From contig JAQGDQ010000766.1 in assembly GCA_030141605.1 (NCBI GenBank), positions 1-64,000 on the forward strand: a stretch of DNA of 64,000 nucleotides, written 5' to 3'. Positions 21,986 to 33,078 of the stretch are shown here, piece after piece (within the stretch, counting starts at the first letter, position 1; each line of letters begins with the position of its first letter). The position numbers and the translations under genes are program-made. A model generated the notes under the pieces. The model did no database searches, was not told the origin of the DNA, and worked only from the letters and a program-made list of their open reading frames with translations. Source of the stretch: Tubiluchus corallicola (taxonomy: Eukaryota > Priapulida > Priapulimorpha > Priapulimorphida > Tubiluchidae).

Positions 21986-24079
21986 TCCAGTGTGAATTCT
22001 TGAATATGGTTTAAGATGACTTAAATGAACAAATGCAGCACTAGACTGACTGAACTTGAATGTTTTCTCTCCAGTGTGAATTCTAAAATGTTGCTTCAGC
22101 GCACCTGCCCGAGCAAATGCCGCACTACACTGACTGCACTTAAATGGTTTTTCTCCAGTGTGAATTCTAAAGTGCTGTTTCAGCGTACTTGCCTGACCAA
22201 ACGTGGCACTACACTGATCACACTTGAACGGTTTTTCTCCGGTGTGAATCCTAAAATGTCGTTTTAGTCCATCTGATCGAGCAAATGCAGCACTACACTG
22301 ACTACACTTGAACGGTTTCTCTCCAGTGTGAATTCTTAAATGTGTTTTGAAGCAGCCTGAATCGGTAAATGCGGCGTCACACTGATCACACTTGAAAGGT
22401 TTTTCTCCAGTGTGAATTCTTGAGTGTCTTGTCAGACTGGCACTGTGAGCAAATGCAGCATCACACTGACTACACTTAAATATTTTCTGTCCAGTGTGAC
22501 TTCTTAAATGTTTTTTCAGCCCCCCTGCCCGAGTAAATGTGGCATTACACAGACTGCACTTGAACAGTTTCTCTCCAGTGTGAATTCTAAAATGTTTTTT
22601 CAGTCCACCTGGTTGAGTAAATGTGGCACTACACTGACTGCACTTGAAATGTTTTTCTCCAGTATGAATTCTAAAATGTTGTTTCAGGTGACCTGCCTGA
22701 CCAAATGCCGCACTACACTGATTACACTTAAACGGTTTTTCTCCGGTGTGAATTCTAAAATGCTGTTTCAGTCCAGCTGTCTGAACAAAAGCCGCACTAC
22801 ACTGACTGCACTTGAAGGGTTTTTCTCCAGTGTGAATTCTAAAATGCTGTTTCAGCCCACCTCTCCGAGCGAAAGCCGCACTACACTGACTGCACTTGTA
22901 TGGTTTCTCTCCAGTGTGAATTCTTAAATGTACTTTCAGTCCAACTGCATGAGCAAATGCAGCACAACAGTGACTGCACTTGTATGGTTTTTCTCCAGTA
23001 TGAATTCTAAAGTGTATTTTGAAACAGCCCGAGTCAGCAAATTCAGCATCACATTGACTACACTTGAATGGTTTTTCTCCAGTGTGAACTCTTGAATGTA
23101 CTTTCAGTGTACCTGAATGAGCAAATGCAGCATCACACTGATTGCACCTGAAAGGTTTCTCTCCTGTGTGAATTCTTAAATGTACTTTCAGACTACCAGC
23201 CTCAGCAAACGCAGCACCACACTGAATGCACTTGAATGGCTTTTCTCCAGTGTGAATTCTTGAATGTCTTTTCAGATCACCTGCCTCTGTAAATGCAGCA
23301 CTACATTGACTGCACTTGAATGGTCTCACTCCAGTGTGAGTTCTTGAATGTCTTTTCAGGTGACCTGCCTCTGCAAATGCAGCAAAACACTCACTGCACT
23401 TGAATGGTTTCTCTCCAGTGTGAATTCTTGAATGTCTTTTCAAACTACCTGCCCCTGCAAATGCAGCACTACACTGACTGCACTTGAACTGTTTTTGTCC
23501 AACTGACTCAGTAAATGTGATTGTGCGTGATTCTTGTAGTTCTTGGTTGCAAGGAGCTACAATTTGATTGTGTTTTAAAGCAGAATCGGTTTGATTAGCC
23601 TTAAATGACATCAGTTCTTTACATCCTTCCTTAACATTTGCGAGAAATTCGTCATTCGATAAATCAAGTTCATTTTCATCATCAGCTGAAGTATTAGATT
23701 CAATTTTTATAAAATCATAATCAGTTTTAACTTTTTTGTCATTTGCCTCTAAATTCAAAATATTTACTGCAGCACTGCATTCACTATTCATAAGCAAAGG
23801 GTTAAGTCCTTCACTCACGTGTGAAGTTACATCAATGTCTGGCTTTTCTGTATCATCTATGAAGGCATCCGGTTCAGTTTTTACAGGTATTTCATATTCT
23901 TGAATATTATACTCATCTACTTTGAGCTTGCTGTTATTTATTTTAACTGATTCATCATCATGTTCAGTTTTTACTGGTACATTGTCAGTTTGCATGTTCA
24001 CATCTACGGATTCATCTAGAACATCATTCTCAATTTTCACAAGTCCAGGAACTGCTTGCACATGTATGGAATGATCCAT
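21929..24079 (-). CDS. Class A C2H2 zinc-finger protein 2 (17 intact fingers)
   Basis: A 716-residue protein starting at the ATG of MDHSIHVQAVPGLVKIEND, 34 bases inside an exon whose acceptor (TTTTTTCAG) ends at 24114. The upstream in-frame TTG is not a credible start. Residues 1-198 are acidic, with motifs VKIE, VKTE (twice), VKTD and IKIE; PGLVKIE and PVKTEP resemble SUMO/synergy-control sites. Seventeen fingers have all C2H2 ligands and TGEKPFKC linkers. Unit 18 (KFSQSSAAFVHLSHLKPYSRIH) has lost both Cys and one His. Unit 19 ends at a TGA caused by a one-base deletion and merges into the 63-bp array. Nuclear DNA binding is expected; target unknown. It is the longest intact array here. A hAT MITE sits in the intron just upstream. 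Confidence 0.93.
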   Translation of the reverse strand: MDHSIHVQAVPGLVKIENDVLDESVDVNMQTDNVPVKTEHDDESVKINNSKLKVDEYNIQEYEIPVKTEPDAFIDDTEKPDIDVTSHVSEGLNPLLMNSECSAAVNILNLEANDKKVKTDYDFIKIESNTSADDENELDLSNDEFLANVKEGCKELMSFKANQTDSALKHNQIVAPCNQELQESRTITFTESVGQKQFKCSQCSAAFAGAGSLKRHSRIHTGEKPFKCSECFAAFAEAGHLKRHSRTHTGVRPFKCSQCSAAFTEAGDLKRHSRIHTGEKPFKCIQCGAAFAEAGSLKVHLRIHTGEKPFRCNQCDAAFAHSGTLKVHSRVHTGEKPFKCSQCDAEFADSGCFKIHFRIHTGEKPYKCSHCCAAFAHAVGLKVHLRIHTGEKPYKCSQCSAAFARRGGLKQHFRIHTGEKPFKCSQCSAAFVQTAGLKQHFRIHTGEKPFKCNQCSAAFGQAGHLKQHFRIHTGEKHFKCSQCSATFTQPGGLKKHFRIHTGEKLFKCSLCNATFTRAGGLKKHLRSHTGQKIFKCSQCDAAFAHSASLTRHSRIHTGEKPFKCDQCDAAFTDSGCFKTHLRIHTGEKPFKCSQCSAAFARSDGLKRHFRIHTGEKPFKCDQCSATFGQASTLKQHFRIHTGEKPFKCSQCSAAFARAGALKQHFRIHTGEKTFKFSQSSAAFVHLSHLKPYSRIHTGEELFKRDRYDGALTEAGI

Positions 24080-24160
24080 CTTTGCAACCAAATCCAAAAT
24101 TGAAGATGTATTTCTGAAAAAAGAAACAAGTTAGTGAGAATTCAAAAATTGCTTGCTGAC

Positions 24161-24560
24161 CAGGGCCTATTTCAGCCTCAGCTAGGCCCGGGGAAGTGGG
24201 GCGTGTGAGACCCACGTGAAGGGGGGTCACGCAAAGCTTCAGGGGGCGGGCGCTACCATGGTTAGCACCCAGAAAATTTTTGAACTGCTAGCGTGCCGGA
24301 AAAGCATTTTCAAAGAGAAAATATGGAGTTATACAGTTGTTAAAGGAAAGAACAATTGAAAGAAAAATTGCTTTATTCTCAAGACCAGTCCTTAATACTT
24401 GTCAATACTGGCAAACGGCGCGCGTGCGGCAAGAGAGAGAGAGAGAGGAGAGGCAGTATGTTCGCATCAACCAAAAAATGTTACACTGGCGCGAGGCCCC
24501 TCTGGAGGGTGAGGCCCCGGGAAAGTATCCCCACTTCCCCTCGCCACGAAATAGGCCCTG
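24161..24560. mobile_element. hAT-type MITE in intron of zinc-finger gene 2
   Basis: Perfect 13-bp inverted ends, CAGGGCCTATTTC at 24161-24173 and GAAATAGGCCCTG at 24548-24560. The flanks TTGCTGAC and CTGCTAAC form an imperfect 8-bp target duplication. It is 400 bp, GC-rich relative to surroundings, and lacks a transposase. It lies about 50 bp upstream of the acceptor of the coding exon. Confidence 0.82.
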
Positions 24561-24568
24561 CTGCTAAC

Positions 24569-26369
24569 AAACGACAAAACGTTAGATGCGAAGCACCAAG
24601 TTATGTTACTAGACTTATTAAATGGATAGGTGACCTAAAACCTAGAGGTTTGGTACACTAGGAGGTATAGGTCACAGTTTTAAACACGTAATCAATGGCT
24701 CTCTTAGGTACAGACAGAACACTAGCTAGTTTGTTTGGAGCCAACAACAAATTGCAATTTTGTGACCATAGAGAACCTCTAAGTGGATTTAAAATATTAA
24801 TTACCTTGTTTCATGCATAATTTAAAAAACCCAACTATCAAGGATACATGATACCTAATTGTCTCAAAAACACCTAAGTACTGGCCGCTCCTATGCAAAA
24901 GTATATAAAAACTTTCTACAATTGACTCAAATAACTCCACACAATTGGTTCTATATTTTTATACATAGAGATATACACGTGGTTACACTGATGTACATGA
25001 TGTAAACAAAGTGACGGCCTGCCATCTAGCGGTCAGCTTGTGAAATAACGTACTGGGTCCGTAAAAATTTTCTCAACAAATTTACGCGATTTACTAAAAT
25101 GGCACTACTGGTCTTCCAAAAACTCGGAATTCCGAGTATCCGCGGAAAATTCTCATCCCTGGCCTATGATACAAACAAAAACTTTAGATATGCATTCCTT
25201 TTCACAAGCCACTCCATGTTGTTTAGAACAGCCTTCAACCGAATATTAGAAACTGCGATAATATAACATTTTAAATTAAAATTAATTTTAAATTACAGTA
25301 TGGGAAATTAACGGAATTTTAATTTTGTCTGCATTTTGCCAAGTAAATTTGATATTGATTTTTTAACTTAAATTTTCAAAGCATTTCTTTATAGTGCAGA
25401 TAGTTTAATGATTTATTTTAGGCTTTGTAAGATCCTTAGTTGTAAATTGTAACTGAGTATTTTTATAAAAAATACTACATAAATTTTACGTATAATAGTA
25501 TAATAATGACACTATAGTGTGAAAACTTAATGGAAATATTAAAGTGTGCTAACCCTCTATCAAGTAGCCATCAACTTGTATAATTAAAGCGGTAACACTG
25601 AGCCAACAGGAACGCTAATTTAAGTTTTTCTCAAGAACAATCACTTATACTTATATGATGTTTATACTTGTTAAACCTTCCAAAATCACGCCTGAATTTT
25701 ACTAGTGCTTCATGAAAGTATTTAAATTCTTCCAGATTCTCGTACATAGATGAAAATTTGCCACACCTACATTCGAAACAAACAGCAAAAAAGAGACATA
25801 CGAAAAATGCTCAATTGTTCAGAGGCTTGCAGATGAAACATTGACTTGGTGCTAAACAATTTTATTGTGAATTGAAACTGCAAATTAATTAGTGGAAAAT
25901 TATGGTCTGTTTTTTTATAGAAAGAAATGCATAATGCTAAAATCTATGAGCTACTGATTAAATGTTTTGCAGTCCAGAAAACACGGCGTTTAGTTTATGA
26001 CTTCGAGAGTTGGAAAAGTAAACATACAGAACTCGATGCACAAAAATTCTGATAGTAATACTAATAGCATCAAATACTAATACTATTGCATAGTGACGGT
26101 ACAATTGCAACTACTACAATTAACCACAACATCTTTACATTATACAAACATAAAAACTGACTTAAGAATCGAAAATATAAAATTCAGTTACATCAAACAC
26201 ATAAATTTAGCTTGATTCACGACGGTCTTTCGACGTAGGCAGCATTGCACCTTTTCTGGTTCACTGAAACGCAGATGCTTATTGGGCTTTATAACGTGTT
26301 CATTTTACTGTAGCAACGAATTTTTAACTATAAATGATTCGTAGTAATAATTAAGTAATGTTCGCTACC
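24569..26369. other. Intron or upstream sequence of zinc-finger gene 2
   Basis: AT-rich, no recognised coding exon. The part 25010-25165 is less AT-rich and looks like a fragment of an unidentified repeat. Confidence 0.35.
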
Positions 26370-26480
26370 ACTAAAAAATTTGCGATTGCTTTGCATAAAA
26401 ACGTTTCCAACATGGCGGTGACTTGATTTGACTCTATCGTATTTATTTGCCACGACCTCTTCACTCGTAACAGCAAAAAC
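26370..26480 (-). promoter_or_regulatory. Conserved 5' module of zinc-finger gene 2
   Basis: Minus strand: TTTTTGCTGTTACGAGTGAAG, then GGTCGTGGCAAATAAA and CACCGCCATGTTGGAAACG. It aligns with the modules near 59010, 54015, 44455 and 40905 (CAAGTCGTGACAAATGGAGT and GCGCCGCGATTTTAGGAACG). Retention upstream of five family members suggests a shared first exon or promoter segment. Exon limits cannot be fixed from sequence. The distance to the coding exon is about 2.3 kb. Confidence 0.45.
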
Positions 26481-26919
26481 TTGCAGCCTCTTAAAAGTGC
26501 AAGCAAAAATCCCTAAAGGAATCCTTAAAGCCTTACAAAAAAATCTCCTGGCACACCCAAAACAACTTGGATAGCAAAAATAAATAAAGATGTTCAACAA
26601 ATTCAACCAAATCTATCTTTAGCAGTAGAAGAACTTATGATGTTAACTGCAGATACAAGTTGATGGAATGCTCTAATAAAATTTATGTTGATACTTCAAT
26701 AACTACAACAACAATAACTCAACAGAATGAGACTTTGAAGAAGAAATGTGAAAGCAAAAAAATTGATACATGGTTCAAGATCAATTAACTGAGTTGTATA
26801 GTCAAATACTAATTATTATAGAAATTAAATTAACAGTTATTCGATTATTGTTGTTGTTGCATATCAAACATAATATAATATAATATAATATAATAATAGT
26901 AATGATGATGATGATGATG

Positions 26920-26958
<39 letters not shown>

Positions 26959-27407
26959 GAGTCCTTGCAACAATATCATCATTATTAGTAGCTCCATTAA
27001 TATCATCATAACATTAAACTAAGTATCTAATGCTTTAAAGAGAAAAACTCCGTAGGGTACATAACTCGCTAGCCCATTTACTTAGTAGAAAACAATTATT
27101 TGTCCAAGATGGAGTGAAAAGGATCACCTGTCTGTGAAGCAAGACAAAATAAAAAATGATTTACCTTAAGCAAATGTTGGAATCGCCTGAAAAGTGCGCT
27201 TATTTCACTTCAAAGAAGATTAATATTGGCAAATATTAATTCTTGTAGCTCAGAATAGAATGCTTATATTTTATCAGATGTATAATAAATTATTCAACAT
27301 GTATTGACGTGTTTAATTATTATTTTTACATAAACGTACCATGCTAGTACGCTTAACTACTCAATTAGCAACTTGTCTCTAGTGTCCTACTTATTATATT
27401 TATTATC

Positions 27408-27445
<38 letters not shown>

Positions 27446-28660
27446 CGTATAATTATAGAAAGTTCAGTAGTATACGTAGTGAAGTGCAGGCACTGCCCAC
27501 TCCGTGTAGTGCACAACCTCTGTCTTTATTCCATGGTTACCAAACTAGTGTACATGTCACATCTAAAAGTGCCAGTAGTTCAAACCTAAGTCTTCTAAGT
27601 TATTTTTCTACAAACATTTCGGTTCATGCCTTTATACCTTTTGGTCTCTACCAATCAGGTTTCATTTTGGCTCTATCCCTGACATGTACAGTAGTTTGGG
27701 GAAGGTTATAAAGGAAGGATGAAAACCTGCTGTACTTTGGAGCTACAGTGGTAATCGAGTTGCGCAGAGTTGGTGGATCTAGTGCTTATGTTTCTTTCAT
27801 TCAGACCAAGAGCTCTCCTACTAAATGCTATATGGCATGTTAGGTATACGTCTCTCCATTTTATTTTTTGTTCTGTTTTTCTTTGATTTGTTTGAAATCT
27901 TGTTACAGTTTTCTTAGGTCTTCAAATATTTAAATCTCTTTCCTGTTAAATAGCCAGCGTTATTTTTAATACACTAGTGTTTAATTGTGGTCATGTGGCA
28001 GTCGTTATAAGGCTGCTCTGCCTCCGTACCTGCAAGCCAGAACCACTCCCAGATGGCGAGTCGCCATCAGCAGTTCAAATGGTGTCAGGTGGCGGATCTG
28101 TGTCGGTTGCTCAGTAGGTGATTCTGCTTGCTCAACTATTGGTTCAGCTGATCGTGTCGCAAGCAGTGAGCTTGGTGCTTGCACTACTGGTGAGTTTAAT
28201 GGCTCTTCAGTGCCAACATCTGTTGCAACACACGGTGTTCAGCAAATTGCAGAGTTGGTTTCAGAGCAGACCGTTGAACAGGTTGCCGTATAGATAATCT
28301 TAGCTCAAGTAACGGACAAAATTTAAAATATTACTTAGTCTGCCCATGTACGACACTGCTTTTCCGCAAATTTAACACATGTTTTACCGTACACGTCCTA
28401 CTTCGGCTAATGGGTTATTCGGCGCCCTACAGTAATAACATGGTGGCCAAGGATTGTTTATGTGGACTAACTCAAGAAAATTCAAGTTCAAGATTGTTCA
28501 CTTACAACATTTCACTAAGCAAAACTAGTTTTACACAAGATCAATGTTATGAATAGTAACCAATTACATCATTGCCTTTTCCACTATCAAGTTTGTTTAA
28601 TTTGAAGTTCTGAAGCAAAAAGTATTTAAAAACAAAAGCTTCATCCATTGACTGTGCTTA
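26481..28660. other. Simple repeats and unassigned sequence
   Basis: ATAAT/ATG/AATA microsatellites at 26872-26956 and an ATT run at about 27412-27446. The less AT-rich part 27980-28290 has a 102-codon plus-strand ORF (27985-28293) rich in Ser, Val and Ala that I cannot assign. Confidence 0.4.
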
Positions 28661-28662
28661 TT

Positions 28663-29075
28663 TGCAGACATTTTTCTGGACACGTCAATGGTTACTTGCA
28701 GACATTTTTCTGGACATGCCAATGGTTACTTGCATACATTTTCTGGGTACGTTAATGGTTACTTGTAGACATTTTTCTGGGCACGTCAATGGTTACTTGC
28801 AGACATTTTTCTGGACATGCCAATGGTTACTTGCATACATTTTCTGGACATGCCAATGGTTACTTGCATACATTTTCTGGGCACGTCAATGGTTTCTTGC
28901 AGACATTTTCTGGGCACGTCAATGGTTACTTGCAGACATTTTCTGGGCACGCCAATAGTTACTTGTAGACATTTTTGTGGACATGCCAATATTTACTTGC
29001 AGACATTTTTCTGGGCACGTCAATGTGGATTGCTGTCATATTTTCGGGCATGTCAATGGATCCTTTCAGACATTT
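28663..29075. repeat. Minisatellite of 34-36 bp, about 12 copies
   Basis: The unit is close to TTGCAGACATTTTTCTGGGC followed by ACGTCAATGGTTAC. Variants alternate between GGGCACGTCAATGG and GGACATGCCAATGG and in the T-run length, so the array is not in one frame throughout. ORFs on both strands (28662-28958, 28786-28989, 28817-29131) are artefacts of the repeat. It lies about 1.3 kb beyond the 3' end of the receptor gene. Confidence 0.93.
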
Positions 29076-29126
29076 TGAAAAAAAAATTATTCAATTTTGA
29101 CATACACACAATGGCCTATGCTAACG

Positions 29127-29212
29127 TGTGAATGAGTTGATTTGATGTTTTCCTGTCCATTATCCTGTGAATTAACAGATTTGTCAGTATCCTGCTCTTT
29201 ATCCAGTTGTGA
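29127..29212 (-). pseudogene. Orphan copy of the receptor-tail repeat
   Basis: GATTTGATGTTTTCCTGTCC, ATTATCCTGTGAATTAACAG and TCAGTATCCTGCTCTTTATC match the repeated cytoplasmic-tail sequence at 30440-30530 in the same orientation. It encodes pieces of the Q-D-N-G-Q-E-N-I-K-S and D-T-A-K-S-V-N-S type. It is cut off from the gene by more than 1 kb, so it is a partial duplication of the 3' end. Confidence 0.85.
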
Positions 29213-29346
29213 CGACTGAAGCCGTCCATGGTGATGCGCTACTAATAATTGATTGACATTTTTTATTAATGTATTTTTGATGACAATCCAAAATGTTTCG
29301 TTATTATTGTTATGACATTGATTGCCATGATTGTTAATACGTTTTG

Positions 29347-29649
29347 TTAGACTTGTGATTTTTGTTGCCAGTTGATTTTTTTTGTAACATTAGATGGAAG
29401 CACTTTACAGGCTTGAGTGACCAGAGCCTGGGTCACATGAACAAATTTACCTACCTGGCCAGGTATTGGCCTAGTTTCGTTGTCTATCTGGTTTTGTAGC
29501 TCAAAGTAAAAAGAGCAAATTTTGTTGATAGCATGTTGCCAGTTTTGAACATGTGTGTATGCCTCGAAAGTGAAAGCCACCTCATGGGCAATTTGGTTAT
29601 TAGTTAGACTTAGAGAGGCTTTGGAAAGAAACTTGTTTATTCACGTAAC
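29347..29649 (-). CDS. Unrecognised open frame, possibly an exon
   Basis: An open frame of about 100 codons on the minus strand. It begins INKFLSKASLSLTNNQIAHE, includes VQNWQHAINKICSFYFELQN, and ends WQQKSQV before a stop. Composition is more protein-like than random AT-rich translation. There is no in-frame ATG near its beginning, so it would have to be an internal or terminal exon, or a relic of a mobile element. No family recognised. Confidence 0.25.
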
Positions 29650-30402
29650 CTCCAATTGTGTTTCTTGATGGTAATACCAGTGGAAGCCATCCAGGATAGA
29701 ACACCTCTGTTGTTTCCCGTACGGAATGCTTGTCATTTAACTCTTCCTCTTATGGAGACTGAGTTCCGGTTTGGTTGCTTAATGTCATTATCCGGTGCAG
29801 TACCGTCTAGAGGAGTCAATTGTCATTTGTTGGAGACAGGGGATCTGATGGTTTTTGGCAGACGTGTCCTGGCAGCCATATTGGATACGTGGTAGGAAAC
29901 CTGGTACGATTCGTGGTTGGAAACGTGGAAACGTGGTATTCGGGCGAATACGTGGTAGAACCATTGCTGATGGTATCCATCTCCCTGGACAGTTATTCTG
30001 GGCCCAGCCATAGTACAGATGAGTAAAAAAATGTTAAATTTTATCTAGATTTATCCAGTTGACTATTATTGCGTTATTATCACGTTAACTAGTATTGCGT
30101 TTCAAAGTGTTTGTTTACAAAAGAACTTTATACGCCGGCATTAGTTATTTTTTTTTGCGTAAATCGAAAATAATTAAATATCCTCTTTATTATTATTATT
30201 ATTATTATTAAAAAATCCTGTTGTTTGGGTAATTGTATTCCTAGAGAATTAAGGTATAAACATAAAGCATTGTTCACACTGTCTTACACGGACTCATGTG
30301 CGAATTTCTACTATATTTTGGTCAATCAAGGTATAACTCGTGACAGCGGGACTGCTTGGCAAAACATCCTAACAACAATTTAACATTTTCTTAGACACGC
30401 TG
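29650..30402. other. Spacer 3' of the receptor gene
   Basis: About 29690-30010 is less AT-rich with short ORFs on both strands, none recognised; it contains tandem-like GGAAACGTGG motifs at 29905-29940. An ATT microsatellite lies at 30186-30210. The 3' end of the receptor transcript must lie in the right part. Confidence 0.35.
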
Positions 30403-32833
30403 TCACACCAGTGAATGAACAGATTTGGCACTATCCTCTCCATTATCCTGTGAATTAACTGATTTGATGTTTTCCTGTCCATTATCCTGTGAATTAACAG
30501 ACTTGGCAGTATCCTGCTCTTCATCCAGTGAATGAATAGATTTGGCACTATCCTGTCCATTATCCTGTGAATTAACTGATTTGATGTTTTCCTGTCCATT
30601 GTCCTGTGAATTAACAGACCTGGCTGTATCCTGTTTTTCATCCAGTGAATGAACAGATTTGGCACCATCCTCTCCATTATCCTGTGAATTAACAGATTTG
30701 GCAGTATCCTGTTTTTCATCCAGTGAATGAACAGATTTGGCACTATCCTCACCATTATCCTGTGAATTAACAGATTTGGCAGTATCCTGTTTTTTATTCA
30801 GTTCGACAGTTTTCGATTGTTCAATTTCTTCAGGTGCAGTCTGCTGCTCTTCAATTTCATTACTGTCTTCTTCATTTAGTTTTTTTCTTGCGATGAACAA
30901 CAAGAGCCCTAACAAAATCAGAACCGCCACGACGATTACAACTGTAAGGCCTGGTCTAATTCTGGACACAGATAACCATGACGTTTCTGTAGTTGTTTTG
31001 TCTACAGCAGTTATATCTGTCATAGTCGTTGTTGCTGTTGTAATTGTTGCTGTTGTCATTGTTGTTGTAATTGTTACTGTTGTCATTGTCATTGTTGTTG
31101 TTGTAATTGTTACTGTTGTCGTTGTCATTGTTGCTGTTGTCGTTGTTATTGTTGTAATTGTTGCTGTTGTCGTTGTTGTAATTGTTGCTGTAGTCGTTGT
31201 CGTTGTTATTGTTGTGATTGTTGCTGTTTTCGTTGCCATTGTTGTTGTAATTGTTGCTGTTGTCATTGTTGTTGAAATTGTTGCTGTTGTCGTTGTCATT
31301 GTTGTAATAGTTGCTGTTGTCATTGTTGTTGAAATTGTTGCTGTTGTCGTTGTCATTGTTGTTACAGACGTGGTCTCAATTGTTGTCACTGTTGGCGGTA
31401 AATCACATTCAAAATCATCATATTTAGCATTTGAAATCGTTTTTGGCCACACGCAGTCAACTTTGGTATAGCTGTTATCAGACCATGGTGGCAGAACAAT
31501 CCAGGTTAAGTTGCAGTCGCATTGCATTTGTTCCCCTAAATTAAAAAAAAAACAATCGGAAGTTGAAATAACATTTAATGAGCCTTTTTGCAGTTTCAGC
31601 GATTGATGATGATCGTGAAAAGGTCAAAGGTTAGGTGTACCAGACAAGGCATTAATGGGCACTTGTCAATGCTTTGCAGCTGGACGTGTCGTAATAGTAA
31701 CAGATTTAATAACTAGTCACTTTCATATTTTCTTGTTCTCAAGCAAAATCGTGTTAGCAAATCACTGTACGTCACAAAAGCTTATGCATAGTTGATTAAA
31801 GTACACGTAAATCAACGGTTGTTACTGAACTGATGTTACATATAACTTTGCTTTACACACATTTTACATGACTGTTGTAGTCAATGTAGTCGCTTTGCTG
31901 TGGTACACTTAATCTTTGACCTATAGAAACTGCGCATTCACACAACTAAACGTTGATAGGCTGATTTGTGATGTAGGTGTCATTTAATCAGACAAATAAA
32001 CAAGATTTTCACAGTCACAACACATTGTTCTTGTTGTTGTAGTATTTGCTGCTACTGTCGTTCTTGTTGTTGCAATTGCTGTTAATATAGTGATTGTTTC
32101 TTGAACACAACTTTTTTTGTATTTTTTGATCATCTGATTTCCTTTCTTGATGTTTATAATCAGAAATGCGGCCTTAATTTATTTTTCCTAAAATTCGGCA
32201 AATCTTAATAATAAAAATAATAATAGTGCTCTACATTATTATTGTTCTTTATAACTCACCGTCGATCACAATTGTCACATTTTCGGCTGGCAAATCTTTG
32301 TGAATTTTAATGGGCTCGAGTCCTTGAATACTGTTGTCAACGAACAACATATAGCGCAAGTGCAGATTATAAGACAAGTCAAACTCCAAGGTTCCTGTCA
32401 GTTGATTATTTCTTCTGAACCGAATAATCTCAAACTCTGCATTCTTGAAAGCGTCTGGATGAATGTAAGAAAGGTGAGTCTCAAAAAAAGTCACTTCGTA
32501 CACATGACCGTTAATCGAATTTGGTCCCAAACTAGCCAATTTTCCATAGGCTATTCTTAAAAATCCCGTTTTCATTACTTTTCCGTGAAAAAAATTGTCT
32601 GGCAACTCTGTTCCTTGATAATACAGTATAGAAAGTTGGCTGACTTTATCATCTATTGTTCCCAAAGTGCCATCTATTCTTGCAAGTTCATCTTTTGAGG
32701 CTGTGTATTCGCATTGTACAGTACAAGTGTATTTTTCATAAAATACACAACTTTCAAATTTTCTATTGCAATAATCTTGTGACAGACAAGCAGTTATTAG
32801 AGCTGTGTGACAGAAAGCAAATAGGAGCCTCAT
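30403..32833 (-). CDS. Leucine-rich-repeat transmembrane receptor, two exons
   Basis: Join of 32833-32260 and 31535-30403 on the minus strand: 1707 bases, 568 residues. Exon 1 ends GACG|GTGAGT; exon 2 begins after TTTAATTTAG|GGGAAC, and the phase-1 junction restores the frame. Residues 1-18 (MRLLFAFCHTALITACLS) are a signal peptide, which decides the ATG over the upstream in-frame ones. Residues 19-192 are degenerate leucine-rich repeats (for example YEVTFFETHLSYIHPDAF). Residues 197-235 form a C-terminal cap with CDC...C...C. Residues 240-375 are a Thr-rich, probably O-glycosylated stalk encoded by an ACA/ATG-type repeat. A membrane helix lies at about 388-407, then a basic stop-transfer RKK and a tail with KSVNSQDNG / KSVHSLDEKQ repeats. 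Likely a type I cell-surface protein for binding or adhesion; ligand unknown. Confidence 0.85.
30445..30790 (-). repeat. Coding minisatellite in the receptor tail
   Basis: About 39-bp half-units alternate between (Q)DTAKSVNSQDNG and (E)DSAKSVHSLDEK versions, with ENIKSVNSQDNG variants, over residues about 441-568. All stay in frame. Each half-unit keeps a K-S-V-x-S core with acidic flanks, so serines recur at fixed spacing and could be phosphorylated (inference). Confidence 0.9.
30990..31390 (-). repeat. Thr-codon-rich low-complexity stalk repeat
   Basis: Minus-strand runs of ACAACAATGACAACGACAAC-like sequence encode Thr with regular Ile, Met, Ala and Val, about 130 residues. Period-9/15 patterns suggest slippage. 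On the plus strand the same bases give a Val/Ile-rich ORF (30737-31471), which is a shadow. Confidence 0.9.
31536..32259 (-). other. Intron of the receptor gene
   Basis: Begins GTGAGT at 32259 and ends TTTAG at 31536, about 724 bases, phase 1. AT-rich, with short TTG/TTC-rich stretches near 32020-32090. No other exon seen. Confidence 0.8.
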
Positions 32834-32929
32834 GTTTCTGTTTAAGCAAAATTCTAATATTTGTTTAAAATATCGTATTGTAGTCCTATTGTCCAACAGC
32901 AAACGTGCATTGTTAGGCGTCACAGGCAA

Positions 32930-33078
32930 CATGCAGTGGCGTCTATAGCAACAGAGAGGTTTGCGTAACAACGGCTAGTGTGAAGCAATTTATTTAGAAT
33001 GACGCCACATGCAGATGCGTCTATAGCAACAGAGACGTTTGCGTAACAACGGCTAGTGTAAAGCAATTTATTTAAAAT
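32930..33078. repeat. Tandem duplication upstream of the receptor gene (period 78)
   Basis: ACATGCAGTGGCGTCTATAG at 32930 recurs as ACATGCAGATGCGTCTATAG at 33008. Each is followed by CAACAGAGAGGTTTGCGTAA or a near copy and by CAACGGCTAGTGT. The pair lies about 100-245 bp upstream of the receptor start codon, so it may include duplicated promoter sites. Confidence 0.85.

Noticed and set aside
21929-24097. Upstream TTG-initiated starts for zinc-finger genes (24097, 39072, 50184, 61516)
   Set aside because: Non-ATG starts overlapping the splice acceptor are not credible in an animal gene; the first ATG after the acceptor was used.
24030-24230. 66-codon minus-strand ORF across the exon boundary of gene 2
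   Set aside because: It reads through the splice acceptor and the hAT end in a different frame from the gene.
30737-31471. 244-codon Val/Ile-rich plus-strand ORF that looks like a membrane protein
   Set aside because: It is the antisense shadow of the Thr-rich stalk of the receptor gene.
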